A stretch of 64,000 bases of DNA from assembly GCA_003342895.1 (NCBI GenBank), contig PTFA01000275.1, positions 682,001-746,000 on the forward strand, given 5' to 3'. Origin of the DNA: Casuarius casuarius. Its lineage: Eukaryota; Chordata; Aves; Casuariiformes; Casuariidae. The notes below the pieces were generated by a model. That model ran no database searches. It saw only the letters and a program-made list of their open reading frames with translations, and was not told the origin of the DNA. A program made the position numbers and the translations under genes. Positions 34,791-45,447 of the stretch are shown one piece after another; the first letter of the stretch is position 1, and each line of letters opens with the position of its first letter.

Positions 34791-36320
34791 TCTGGTCCAC
34801 CACCCTTGAGGACTGGCTGTCAAATATGGCTGCAGCAGGAAACAACCCAAGAGAAAAAAATAATGCAGAAAATCTTTAATTTACTGAGGAATATATTACT
34901 TTAATGGCGACAATTTAACGTAATGTATGTAACAGTGGGGAGGTAATGAATAGAGGCCAGTACACATAATGACATTAAGTGTATTAATAGATGAAATGAA
35001 TACTTTTTTCTTCAGCCCCTGAAAATACATATTTTTGTGTCAATTGCCAAACTCATACTGTCATTTTTAATCTTCTAAAGCAAGCAACTAGCTCACAAGA
35101 ATCAAGCTTTTTTTTTTTTGTCTTTCCTCAGTAAATATATTATGTTCTCAGAAGTTCCTACTATTTTGTAATTCTCTCTATTGCTTTGCATCTCTGAAGA
35201 TGAACATGGTGAGCCTGTGACAAAGGAAAAACGGATGACTTCAATGGACAAATTAGAGAGGAATAGCAGGATATGTGAGTGGAGTGATGAGACAGGAAGC
35301 AGGACCCTGCGGGTATTGTAGAACTTTGTCTTTGAGGAAGACTACAAACTTATGAGCAGGGGAAGTGAAGGGTTGAGGAGCAAAAAAAAAGTAAAATATT
35401 TAGCAAAGAATGGAGTTGATAAGAAAGAAAGCCAGTTGCCAGAAACAATGAAAAGCTGAAAGAAGAAAAGAATTGTATCTAAATGAGAAACTCAGTGTAG
35501 GTTTGTGAATAAAGTGAAATTCACTGACGTGTAAACCTCTTCTTTGAAGAGAAAATGTGAAGTCAAGGACTTCTGCTTATCTCATGCCTTATTAACAAAG
35601 CAAGAGTCAGCAGCTGTCTTTAATTAGAAACACCTCAGGAAAAAGAAAAGACAAACTGGTGGGGTATACTCCATAAGGACTCGACCCTTCCCCATCTATC
35701 CTATTCTCTAGTTGGTTCACGGTTACCTGCATTTGGTGATTTCTGGTACACAGTAGAAGACACTTCAGTGATAGAGGTCTGAGAGATGATTGTGTGTGCC
35801 CTACCCAAGGATAAAAAGATGGAAATATTTTTAGTGGTTAGCCGAATTATTTCTTTTTTATTTTTTTTTATGTTTCCAAGAGTTTAATTAGTATTAGTGA
35901 ATTTCTGTTGCAATTATGTATATCTCAAAATAAGCTTAATATTTTGAGGTTGTCACTGTATTAATTCTTTCTGAGAAGATGAGGAAGTATCAGCATTTGG
36001 GTAAAAAGGATTTTCTTTTTTTTTGGCTTTTGATCAGTAATACACTCTATTTTTTGTGTTAAAATCTGTAGAAGAAAATGAAGACTATTTTTGCCTTACC
36101 ACATAGCATATTTCAGTGAAAAGAACATAGGAGACATTACTTTTTCATTAATCAAGTTTTGAAGATATTCATTATTGGACAAATAATTACTTATTACATT
36201 CTAGTCAATGTTATTTAAAATACAGAGATTTTAATTTCAAACATGGCCATTGTTTCCCCCTTTTTTCTCTATTTCACAGTTGAATTCCAGGGTGATAAAG
36301 ATTCACTAGACATGGTAATG
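34791..36320. other. Unique AT-rich non-coding DNA
   Basis: No gene is supported. The stretch 35160-35560 is purine-rich on the plus strand (many GAAA/AGAA words) but is not periodic. I recognise no transposon. Confidence 0.6.
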
Positions 36321-36323
36321 TAT

Positions 36324-36370
36324 ATTTGTAAACCTGACTGGTTTACAAATGGTTTACCTGACTGTAAACC
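36324..36370. repeat. Two adjacent perfect hairpins with shared core
   Basis: The first inverted repeat is ATTTGTAAACC, a TGACT loop, then GGTTTACAAAT (36324-36350): 11-bp perfect arms. It is followed at once by GGTTTAC, a CTGACT loop, then GTAAACC (36351-36370): 7-bp perfect arms. The two share the GTAAACC/CTGACT core, so the unit appears duplicated with inversions. No flanking mobile element is recognised. Confidence 0.9.
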
Positions 36371-39300
36371 TGGTGAATACCTTTTTATTTATCATTCCAA
36401 TCAGCTTTATTTCAGTGTGAGGGTGAAAATTGTAATCCAAAAGCAGAAGGGCCTCAGGTTCTGTACTTTTCCAGTTCTTGCATGTGTGCAGTGTGGTGTA
36501 GCCCGATGTTAAGCTATCCTCAGGGGTCTCTTCTCTGTGCATTGCAAGATGTGAATGATTTTGCTTGTTCAACTGTTACTAAACTGCCCACCATTTCTGA
36601 GAATTATGATTGCTCTGCTTTACCAGTGTGGTTCTTCTGTTATCTTTTCAATACTTGCTCATCTCCTTTCCTTGCAGGATAAGGAGTATGTTCATTTCTT
36701 TCTTTTGAATTGACAAAGAATAAAAATGTTATTTCTGTGTAACTACCAGCACTCTCCAAGAGACCATTTCTCTTCATTAAGTGGAGGAAAGAACATATAT
36801 CATTTCTCATTAGTACATAATCTGTTAGTATTGTAATTCTAGTTTCATTTAAGTTTACTATGATTATAACTTTACTGTAATCACAAGCTTCTTGCTCAAA
36901 ATTTTTCATTTGGAAATTTGAATTGTTTTTTTTTTTTCTTGTTTGTTTTCTCTCCCTTATCAAATACTTTGGTTATAGTACATGTGGTAAAATACATTCA
37001 TTCTGCAGTACTTTGTGCTGGTCATTTCAGGATTAATTTTCCTATCCTTTTTATTAACATAATATATGACATATCCTCTTTCTTGGGGAGGAGAATGCAA
37101 AGATTTTTGCTTTTTGATTATAGGTGTTCAGCTGCAGAATCAGTTGAGTTTTATGCTGTCATATAATGGTATTACCTGTCAGCATGAAATCATTCGAGTT
37201 ATGTTTGTTTTAGTGTTCATGTTTTGAATTTTCTCCCCTTTTTTCTATATGTGAGTGTGTATCTTTCTTTTAAAGAGGATTTCATCACTTCCTACAGGGA
37301 GAGATTTTTCAAAGCACCTTATAAAATGTGCAGGCCTGCCTGATAACATGCAAGAATTCCACTACCGTATACAAAAAGCTGGAGGTCAGATATGCAATTT
37401 CACTTGCTTTCTGTTTGCCAGCATTTTGGGGGGGTTGGTGGTAACTGGATATCAGGAGTCCAATACTGTCCCTATTAAAATCAGAGATAAAATTCTGGTT
37501 TGATTCTTTCAGTGGAATTAGCCTGCCTAATGACCAGATCTTAACAGACACATATCTATATATATATACTATACCTGCACAAAAATATTTATATTTCTGG
37601 AGGGATGTTAATCACCCTCTATTCTTGGTGAACTCCATGGGGACAGGACAGCTGGCACCTGTTCAAATGGCTTGTCTCATTTTTACATATGCATAAATTA
37701 GACTCACTTTACAGATATGTTTCCAAATGTCTAAAAACGTGTGGTTTTTTCACCCTGTTTCTAAGTTTTACTTTCAAAAATGCTTCATAAATATGAATAA
37801 TCTTTCACAAATTCTTTCAATTGTTTTAAGAAAACAACAATAGGGAGGGGGGAAAAAAAAAAAGAAACGCACTGTTCCGCACTAACTCTCAGCAACAGAC
37901 CAACTGCTATGTTGGTTATAGTCTTGTAGTCACAATATCATTTATTTCTTCCCTGTTCATTCCTTTGGAAATATCTGTGCAACCTCTTTTCAGTGCTCTC
38001 TCACTTCTTCTTCTAATCTTTCTGTGGACATCTGGTCATTCCTTTTGTATAGAAGAAGTTGTTTTTCTTTCTCTTTCTTTTTTTCTTCTTTACCAATATA
38101 ATATTCACATTATGATGCTCAAATTAAGCTAGAAATCTCTGTGCTTCCATGGATTTGAATCTTGTCAGTGTTTGTTGAAACTGCTCTTCCACTATCATTT
38201 TGCTGCCTGTATGCTGCTTTATCTTTTACAGAAACAGAATTGCTGCTGAATTGTCCATTAAATTTTCTCAGCTATTGAGCTTCTTTAAAAGTCTCCACTT
38301 GCTTAGGGCAATATAAAAGAAGATTGCGTGTATACTCAGAAGCTTCCTTCACATAACAGAAGAGAATCAAAACTTAAAGTTACTGACAACATATCAAAGC
38401 AATACTGCAGCATGGCCTATTGGGAAAATGAATCCTCTGGAAGATTATTAAGGATGCTTATGAAAAAAAGTTGTGAGGTAACAAGATTTTTTTTTTTTTT
38501 TTCCTGGTGAATAAATCCTGTTTCTAACATATTATAAATAGCCTCTGTGAGTAAATATAAAAGAGGAAGTGAATGAATAGAAAGTGATACTGAGACATCA
38601 GAAATTTGTCGTTGCTTTCTTAGCTCTCTGAAGATCAGTACTGTCCAGAGAAAAATAATGGAGGAAATCTTGCACTCTCTTGAAAGAGTGAACTCTGATC
38701 AGATGGAAAATCTCAGAACAAGTATAAAAGCAAAACACTAACAACAGAAACAATGCCAAGGTCATTCTAACCTAAGGCAAACACAGGTTCAGCAGATATT
38801 CTGTGAAATCAGCTCTTAAAAAAAAAAAAAAAAAAGAAAAAGAAAGAAAGTGTAGCCTAGCATCAGCTATATCTGTAAATCAGTTTATTTTTTCATTATA
38901 ATTTATGTCAAAATTGCATATAGATAAATAGTAACAAAATCTGCCAATACCTGTTAAAATTTTCTGGCAGTTTCCTGTCACACAAAATGATGTCAGGGAT
39001 TCTGAAAATCATTTGATTGTGCATTTATTTTTAGTAAGAAAATTATGCTCACTAATCTTCCAGAGATAGTGTTAGTAATAAGACCTGTTAAAGAAAACAA
39101 TCAAAAAGTTACGTGTTGTTCATTCCATTTCAATTCAGTGGCCAAAAAAAAGATGCAAGCATGGTGGGAGAGAAACCTAGTGAAAAATGCCAGAATACTA
39201 CTAAAAAAAATACACATAGGAAAAATTTCAGAGGTAAAAAAATAAGTTGTAATTTTTGATTGAACCCTCACACAAATTTCAAATGTAAAATATTCAAGCT

Positions 39301-40170
39301 TCAGCAATTCTGGTCTCTTTAACAGCTTACTCACAACTACTTTTTACCTAGCCCTATACTACCTGGTTGCTAAGGTTAATCTCTCTACACATACCATCCT
39401 TTTTCCTGAGCTCTGGCACTCTGAAGAAGAAGAGGGCAAAATATAAATAAGAACAAAAAACTGTGACAAATTATAAGAAGAAATAACATAAGTAGTAATA
39501 TAAAAATGGAAAGTGGACTTGGAGGAACAAATTATCAAAAGAAAAAATGGTAAGAGACATAAGAGAAAATGAACTGTTTGAGATCAGGTAGGTAATAAGG
39601 TGGAGAGTAACATCACACTGTAGAAAGGCTTACTTACAATTCAGCTCTGTCCAAATTAATACATTTCAAAGTTAACATAAATCCATATACAGAAATAATC
39701 TTTTATATGAGATGTCTTGAAGTAATACAGGGTTTGCTCTAACTCTACTAACTATTATTTATTTTTATTAAAAGTGGAAAAGGGCTGTTTTGTTAGTAAT
39801 GTTCATAGAACTAGGGCTAGCTGTGGAAAAGGTCAGAAGGCAAATAATAGCTACAAGTTCTCATTTTTTTTAAAAAGGGGAACAAAATAACATTTGTTCT
39901 ACTTTTTCCTTATTATTCTAGCATCCTAATGAATGATGCAGAACTTCTCGGTTCTAAGATGACAGTCCTGTAAACAATATTGATTTTTTTTTAAATAAGT
40001 TTTGGGGGTTTTGATTTCTTTTCGTAAGTAAGTGGGTGAGTTGCTGTCTCTGAGCTCAGACGTCTATGTTACATGGACAAAACTGAGCCAATCTACAAAG
40101 GCCGTTATATTAAGATTGTATTTTAATAAATGAAACTTGTTGTACTCTCATAGAATAAGACAAAATACAT
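36371..40170. other. Unique AT-rich non-coding DNA
   Basis: No gene or recognised transposon. It includes a TA tract near 37556-37570, a pyrimidine tract at 38058-38094, a 16-base T-run at 38487-38502 and a 17-base A-run at 38819-38835 followed by GAAA units. The minus frame at 36640-36963 (107 codons) and the plus frame at 36243-36512 have no motif I recognise. Confidence 0.55.
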
Positions 40171-40175
40171 CCAAG

Positions 40176-40211
40176 CCTTGTTCTCTACCTTGTTCTCTAC
40201 CTTGTTCTCTA
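40176..40211. repeat. Three perfect 12-bp tandem units (CCTTGTTCTCTA)
   Basis: The 12-mer CCTTGTTCTCTA is repeated three times without change at 40176-40187, 40188-40199 and 40200-40211. It is a small minisatellite whose perfection suggests it formed recently. Confidence 0.97.
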
Positions 40212-41184
40212 TGTACTGCAGGTCCTCTTCTCGCTTCCTAGGAAATATCTAGTATAAAACATCTTTATAAAAATAGTGCATTATGATTAGATGGACAAAT
40301 TCCTGATCCAGTACAATGATTTAAATACCCAGCACTCACTCCTTCACTATTTCTTTCTTTGTCCCTTTCATGTTGGCAGCACTAATTATTAATGAGTGGC
40401 TATTAGCCTTAATAATTTTCCTAAAGAAAGATTGTTCTCTAAGCAAACTTTGAAGGATCCCATACCATCAAATTCAAGTGCAGCCTTCACTGTCTTTTCT
40501 GATATAGCAAAAGAGAGGCAGCTTTGACATCTGAGCATTCATAGAGGAAAGGCATTTGGGGTCACATACTCTGATGACAGTTCTTGACTGCTTTCTAGTG
40601 ATATTGGTGGACAGTTTCTTGGTAGCTTACTTATCAGCAATACTTCTTACTCTTAACATGACTGCTTGTGTTCTGTCTAGCAGTTCTGAATTTAAAGATT
40701 TTGTCTTCGTGATACAGTTTGCCAGCACTTTTTTTCTTATTAAAACTAATCAGCTGGATTTCAAATGCTGAGGAAACAACTCGTGCCCAGTATCTATTTG
40801 GTTGCCAAAAAAATGTTTATTTATTTGTTGTGCTGTATTAGAACCTGGAAAAAGAGGATTCTATAAAATGAGAACTTGTTACATGCTAAAATTGCTCATT
40901 TATTAATCTGACTGAACCCCATACTCAAAGCCAAAACTCTCTTTAGGTTCTGAAATATTTTTCATTTCTTCCTTCTCCTCCTCCCTGCTTATCCACATCC
41001 CTCCTTCTTTCAGTAAAAAAAAAAAAAAAGCTCCAAATTACCTATCACAGAGTGAAGTTTCTTCTGCATGTGTAATTATGACTAAAAGTAATACATTCTG
41101 TTTAGCAATTTCAGCAAGGACATCCTAGTCTTGAAAAATACACTTCATACCATGTTCATCACAAACCCTATCTTGTCTCTGCAG
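40212..41184. other. Unique AT-rich non-coding DNA
   Basis: Nothing beyond a 15-base A-run near 41016-41030 is seen. It leads into the GC-richer exon-like block that starts at 41185. Confidence 0.6.
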
Positions 41185-41393
41185 TAGGAAGTGGCAGGGA
41201 AATAGCCGTAACCAGCTGCCTCGTGATTCCACCCTTGGCAAGTACCCAGCTAGTGAAACCATCCTGGGTTATCCTCAGACGCACAGCTGGCTGCTTTGGA
41301 GATGTAACAAACACTACGAGATGTGACCAGCAGCGCACTCCAGTGGATAGGGAACCAGCGGGCAAATAACCTGTATTCTTCATTCAGAGTTAG
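41185..41393 (+). other. Candidate exon (non-coding or UTR) with strong splice sites
   Basis: A 209-base block is bounded by an excellent acceptor (CCCTATCTTGTCTCTGCAG) and an excellent donor (TTAG/GTAAGTG). It is clearly richer in GC and CpG than its neighbours. All three plus frames meet stops: the most open gives about 60 residues before TAA at about 41366-41371. A non-coding RNA exon, UTR exon or old repeat is therefore more likely than an internal coding exon. The antisense strand also has a 71-codon open frame, which is a side effect of the GC content. No family is recognised. Confidence 0.35.
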
Positions 41394-44364
41394 GTAAGTG
41401 CCCTGGAATTCTGTCTGAAATAACACATTATTTGCTTATCTTGGAATTGCTAGTCTGTTGACTTACTAGCCTGTTACTGGAAGCTGAAAAAATGCTCCCA
41501 GTTTGGCTCTAAGAAAAAGTACAGTTTTTGCCTACCTTTTCAAAAAAGCTTTCAGTGAAGTTTGTACAGTTATCTAGAACACGAAACCTCATTATGCACT
41601 TGCTACTTACTTCACCTAACACTAATTCATATAATACTGTATGATCAAATAATTTTTAACTTAGCTGATTCACAATTAGTTGTCTTCCCTTACAAATGAA
41701 TTTATCTGAACTTTGCTCTGAAAAATCAGAAACAGAACTTGTATTTCATTTAATTAGGAGATTAAATTAGAAGAAAAAAAATAGGTAAAACTCTTTATGT
41801 GAAAAAACAGCATTCCCTTAAAAAAAAAAATGCATTGACTGTCATATTTCTGGCTTGGGATTATAATTGTATCAGTCCAAACTGTTTTCTATCCTGCCAT
41901 TCCAGCACACTGTTTCCTCCAATAACAGTATCTTTATCCTTGCAAAGAAAGTACTTATGTTCTAACATTAAAAAAGAACACACTTACATGAACACCTATA
42001 TCATTGGTTAAACTGCTAAAAAACTACCACTGAAAAAAAAATCATATATTTACATGCCATTTCACCGAATATAGATAATCAACCTATTTTTCTTGTTCCT
42101 TATTGAGGATATGAAAAAAAAATGCATCTCCTATATAAGAAATATAAAAAGTAGAGCTACAATTTTAAGGCATTCTCTTTGCTGTAAATATTTAAAAGTC
42201 TTGATGTCTTCCCTACTGCTTTTCTCATTTTTCCCTTTCCATTGCCATTTTGCAGTCTACCCATGCCATACCTCCTCCTGGTTACCCTAGAAAACTCATT
42301 TGCAGCAAATACATTTGCGGTAATTTTAATAGATAACGTTTTCAAAATCGCTGAGGTCTTGTGGATTTTCAATGAGCATTAGGCATCTTGAGGCAGACTT
42401 TCAAAAATTACATAGGGTAGAGTATTGTGATACTCAGCACTACAAGAAGTAGCTCCAAGATCGATCATGCTGCAGAGGTAGGTGCCGAAAGGCCTTCATA
42501 AAGTGGCTAGTGGGGAGTTAGGTGTCTATTTTAGGGTACAGACAGTTACAAGGCAAGTAAAACTTTTTTATTAGTATTTACTCCACAAAATCTTTCATGC
42601 TCTCTGAAACTTCAGAGCCAGAAACAACTTTCTCTGCAGTGGTTTACAGGTTACATCTGTGAGTAATTTGAGGGGAAAGCACTATGCTCTTTGTACATAT
42701 TTATGTGCTCTTTGTATATGTATTGCCAGTGGAGAAAACTAGTTTTCCTTCACCTCGTTCATCTCATTCTAGAGAGGGTGCCTAATTTAAGGTAGGTGCA
42801 TTGGCCTTAGCATCCGGACGAGCAGTACAGAAGTGGTCAGTGCCCAGGCCCCGCAGGGTGGGGGGTGGCTGCTGCTAACCTACTAACTATTTTCCTTCTT
42901 CTGTAATACATTTCATACACTGAATTTCATTGACCATCACTAGGTGGTGCATTTTGTCATTCAGTCTCAAATGCAGAAATCTGAAGACATTCATACAACT
43001 CTCAATGTTTTTGATGGTCCACGGCTAGGATTTAAAGAAACAGTAGGGCTCCTCTTTCTTCTCAGGGAGCCTTGCTTGGTAACTAGGCTTCATTCAGTAT
43101 TATTATTATCCCCAGCAGATACAGAAAGATACTGCATCTTTGGTATTTCATCACATCAAGTATTTACTCTTGTAATTCTTTGTCAATGAAACTTTTTTAT
43201 CAGTCATTGCAAGACTTCAGGCTATGTGGAAATGCTGCTCCTTGAAATTAGACTAGCACAAGATTAAATCAGAGAAAGATTAAGTCTGAGTAGCATAGTT
43301 TTGCCTGATCCCCACAAATACATATTAAGCAGTGTACTGACATAAAACATTTTCTGTAAAACTCTCTCTAAACGCTAGCCTTAAAAATTATGAAGTGGAA
43401 AAAAAAAAAAAAAGTTCACCTGAATTTAGTTTTATCTATCAACACATTTAAATATGTGACTGACCATTATGACCACCATAACAAAAAAGACCCCAAATAT
43501 GTTACAGTATTTAGTGCTGAAATTGATGGTTCTCAAAATTTTTCTTGCCCATTGCCATTTTCAATCTATTTTTTTTAATTAAGCATACCTTCATTTTTCT
43601 TTCACTTTTCTAAGTGTTACAGACAGATAAGTTCATGTTCATACAGAAATAATCAGCAAATGTTCAAACACATACCGTAGAATTTCACTGGAAACAATTA
43701 TTAAATTAATGCCGATGTACACTATTTTCTTTGCCATGGACACTGCTTGGGGGAAAAGAAAACAAACGAGACTTAAACAGTCTATAACTTTATTAATATA
43801 AAATATTTGGGAAGATATCCAAGAAGAAACACAGCCTGTGCTGATATGTTCTTTCCTTTTTCAAAGCAAGTCAAATTTTAAGTTCCATGTTCTTCTCCTG
43901 CCAAACCATAAGGAAGATAAATCTACTCAGAAAACAAGGAACAGGTTTGATCTTGTTTTTTTCTATATGTTGTTCATCAGTAGTACCAGGTCCATTATAA
44001 TTACTCATGGAGTGATGGGAAAGGATATAAGAAATTATCTAGTGGACGGAAATATTGGCTTTTCAGTTTAAAGAAATATTACCATGAAGTTCTTCCTTTG
44101 ATTTTTATAAGACTTAAGGAATAAAATTAGTATTTCTCCCATAAAAGCCAAGTTCCACTGCTACAAGAGTAGTATTAAAATGCATCTTCCATGCATCATC
44201 CTTCACTATCAGATAGGACTGCTTCCACAGCAGTGGGAAACTTGGCTGAAATATAATTTATTTTACAAAAACAAGAGGTGTAAGATTAATCACAAAACTA
44301 ATAGTTCACTCTCCTCATGAGTGGGAACAGCTAAGATTCAGCAAACTAACCACTCATTGGAACT
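41394..44364. other. Mostly unique AT-rich non-coding DNA
   Basis: No gene is supported. 42684-42720 holds an imperfect 20-bp tandem pair around TGCTCTTTGTA. A CpG-bearing, G-rich patch lies at 42805-42880 (GGGTGGGGGGTGG near 42856). An A-run interrupts the open frame that starts at 43390. I recognise no transposon except the possible old repeat at 42370-42560. Confidence 0.5.
42370..42560. repeat. Possible old interspersed repeat (TTAGGTGTCT motif)
   Basis: The words ATTAGGCATCTTGAGGCAGA, ACTTTCAAAAATTA, TACTCAGCACTAC, GAGGTAGGTGCC and GTTAGGTGTCTATTTTAG occur in one block. They resemble the TAGGTGCCT...TCTGAAAATCAGG phrase style of an old sauropsid dispersed repeat that I know only by its text. 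Other weak copies may lie at 7.5, 56.2 and 58.1 kb. Confidence 0.3.
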
Positions 44365-44380
44365 CCCCCCCCCCCCCCCC
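44365..44380. repeat. C16 homopolymer
   Basis: Sixteen consecutive C residues sit in AT-rich DNA. Pure C runs of this length are much rarer than A/T runs and are able to form i-motif or G-quadruplex structures. The next bases, TACGGCAGCATTTCTCAAAC, read like the start of a dispersed repeat that I cannot name. Confidence 0.95.
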
Positions 44381-44950
44381 TACGGCAGCATTTCTCAAAC
44401 TTCTCAGATAAATTGCACCTTTCTTATGGAAGGCTGTGAAAAAAACTAATGAAGCAGAAATATTTTTCCTCTCAGAAGGCTGTTTATGATGAAGCGTACA
44501 AGGCTTGTTGTGTGAATGAAGTATAGTAAGATTAAAAAAGAACTTAAGAATAGGACTTTTGATGACATGAGGAAAGTATTTTGGTGTTTACCACAACTGA
44601 AGGAATGAATCAGTAAAGGTCCTGAGTGTAGAGCTTTTGACCTTTGATCCAGATGACCAGCCTTGCCATTGTATCCTCTTACTGCATTCCATAAAGCAAG
44701 CAACATCAGTATGAGAAGACAGGATAATGGGAGACTAAATCAAAATCCATCATATTCATGCTAGAGAATAAAGAATTTGGACTGTGTCCTACTGAACCAT
44801 CAGTAAAATAATTCACACATAAATGACACTGATAACAAAACTCCTTATAAAACCTGGCATAATGTGTCATACTGCAGCAGACATCTCCTTGATAGTTCTG
44901 AAGCTAGAAAGGTCAAGACAGTGAATATTTTACAGGCATCTGATATGGCC
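44381..44950. other. Unclassified AT-rich DNA
   Basis: No gene is supported. The opening CAGCATTTCTCAAAC phrase is repeat-like, but the rest is not recognised. Confidence 0.5.
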
Positions 44951-44959
44951 TAAGACACT

Positions 44960-45447
44960 CCTGTGATGGTGATGGCTGAAAGCTTGTGACTTCTGGCACC
45001 AGGATGATGTCTCATTCTCCACCTGCAGCTTTGTGGCTGCAGAGGAGGTTTAGTGCCCTAGTTCAGCCAGCAGAGGAGGGGCTGGGAGCTGTGTCCAATG
45101 GAGCATCTGAGCTGGGTGAGCCTGAGCCAAGCAGCAGCACCTGGAGGAAGCAGCAAGTGATAGCAGTGGGAGACTCCCTACTGCAGGGGATGGAGGCTCC
45201 CATCTACCAACCCGACCTGTTGTCTAGGGAGATTTGCTGCTTGCTGGGTTGCTGGGGCTGGATCTTGGAAGTTGCGGAGAGACTGCTGAAGTTTGTCTGG
45301 CCCTCGGGCTATTACCCCCTGCCAGCTACTCATTCCTGTGGGCATCAATGATGCTGTCAGAGGAGACCTGGAGGGTATCAAGTGTGACTGCATATGTCTG
45401 GGGGTAAGGGCCAAGGGCATTATTAGTCAGTGGGAATGGAGTTTCTA
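44960..45447 (+). mobile_element. CR1 LINE fragment: ORF1 esterase region
   Basis: This is a truncated piece of a CR1 retrotransposon covering part of ORF1. It is GC-rich against its surroundings, has family-typical protein sequence (see the ORF entry), and lacks the RT and 3' end. CR1 copies are usually 5'-truncated and keep the 3' end, so an isolated ORF1 piece means the rest was deleted or the copy was rearranged. It is better preserved than the CR1 fragments at 11 and 16-17 kb and probably belongs to a younger subfamily. Confidence 0.85.
44986..45351 (+). pseudogene. CR1 ORF1 fragment, GDSL/SGNH esterase-like
   Basis: CR1 ORF1 encodes a protein with a lipolytic SGNH (GDSL) esterase-like domain thought to help the element's RNP or membrane interactions. 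In this 121-codon frame, LQRRFSALVQ sits at residues 18-27. The catalytic-serine block VIAVGDSLLQGMEAPI follows, with GDSL at residues 62-65 (45169-45180), then SREICCLLG and LLKFVWPSGYYPL. The frame breaks after about residue 118, and the next family block resumes one frame over at 45335 as PVGINDAVRGDLEGIKCD, matching the VGTNDxxRGD esterase block. A frameshift and the lack of the N- and C-terminal parts make it a pseudogene. The ATG is not the native start. Confidence 0.85.

Noticed and set aside
45067..45079. CCAGCAGAGGAGG word that resembles a CTCF core.
   Set aside because: It sits in CR1 ORF1 sequence and differs from the consensus at key positions. No binding inference is justified.
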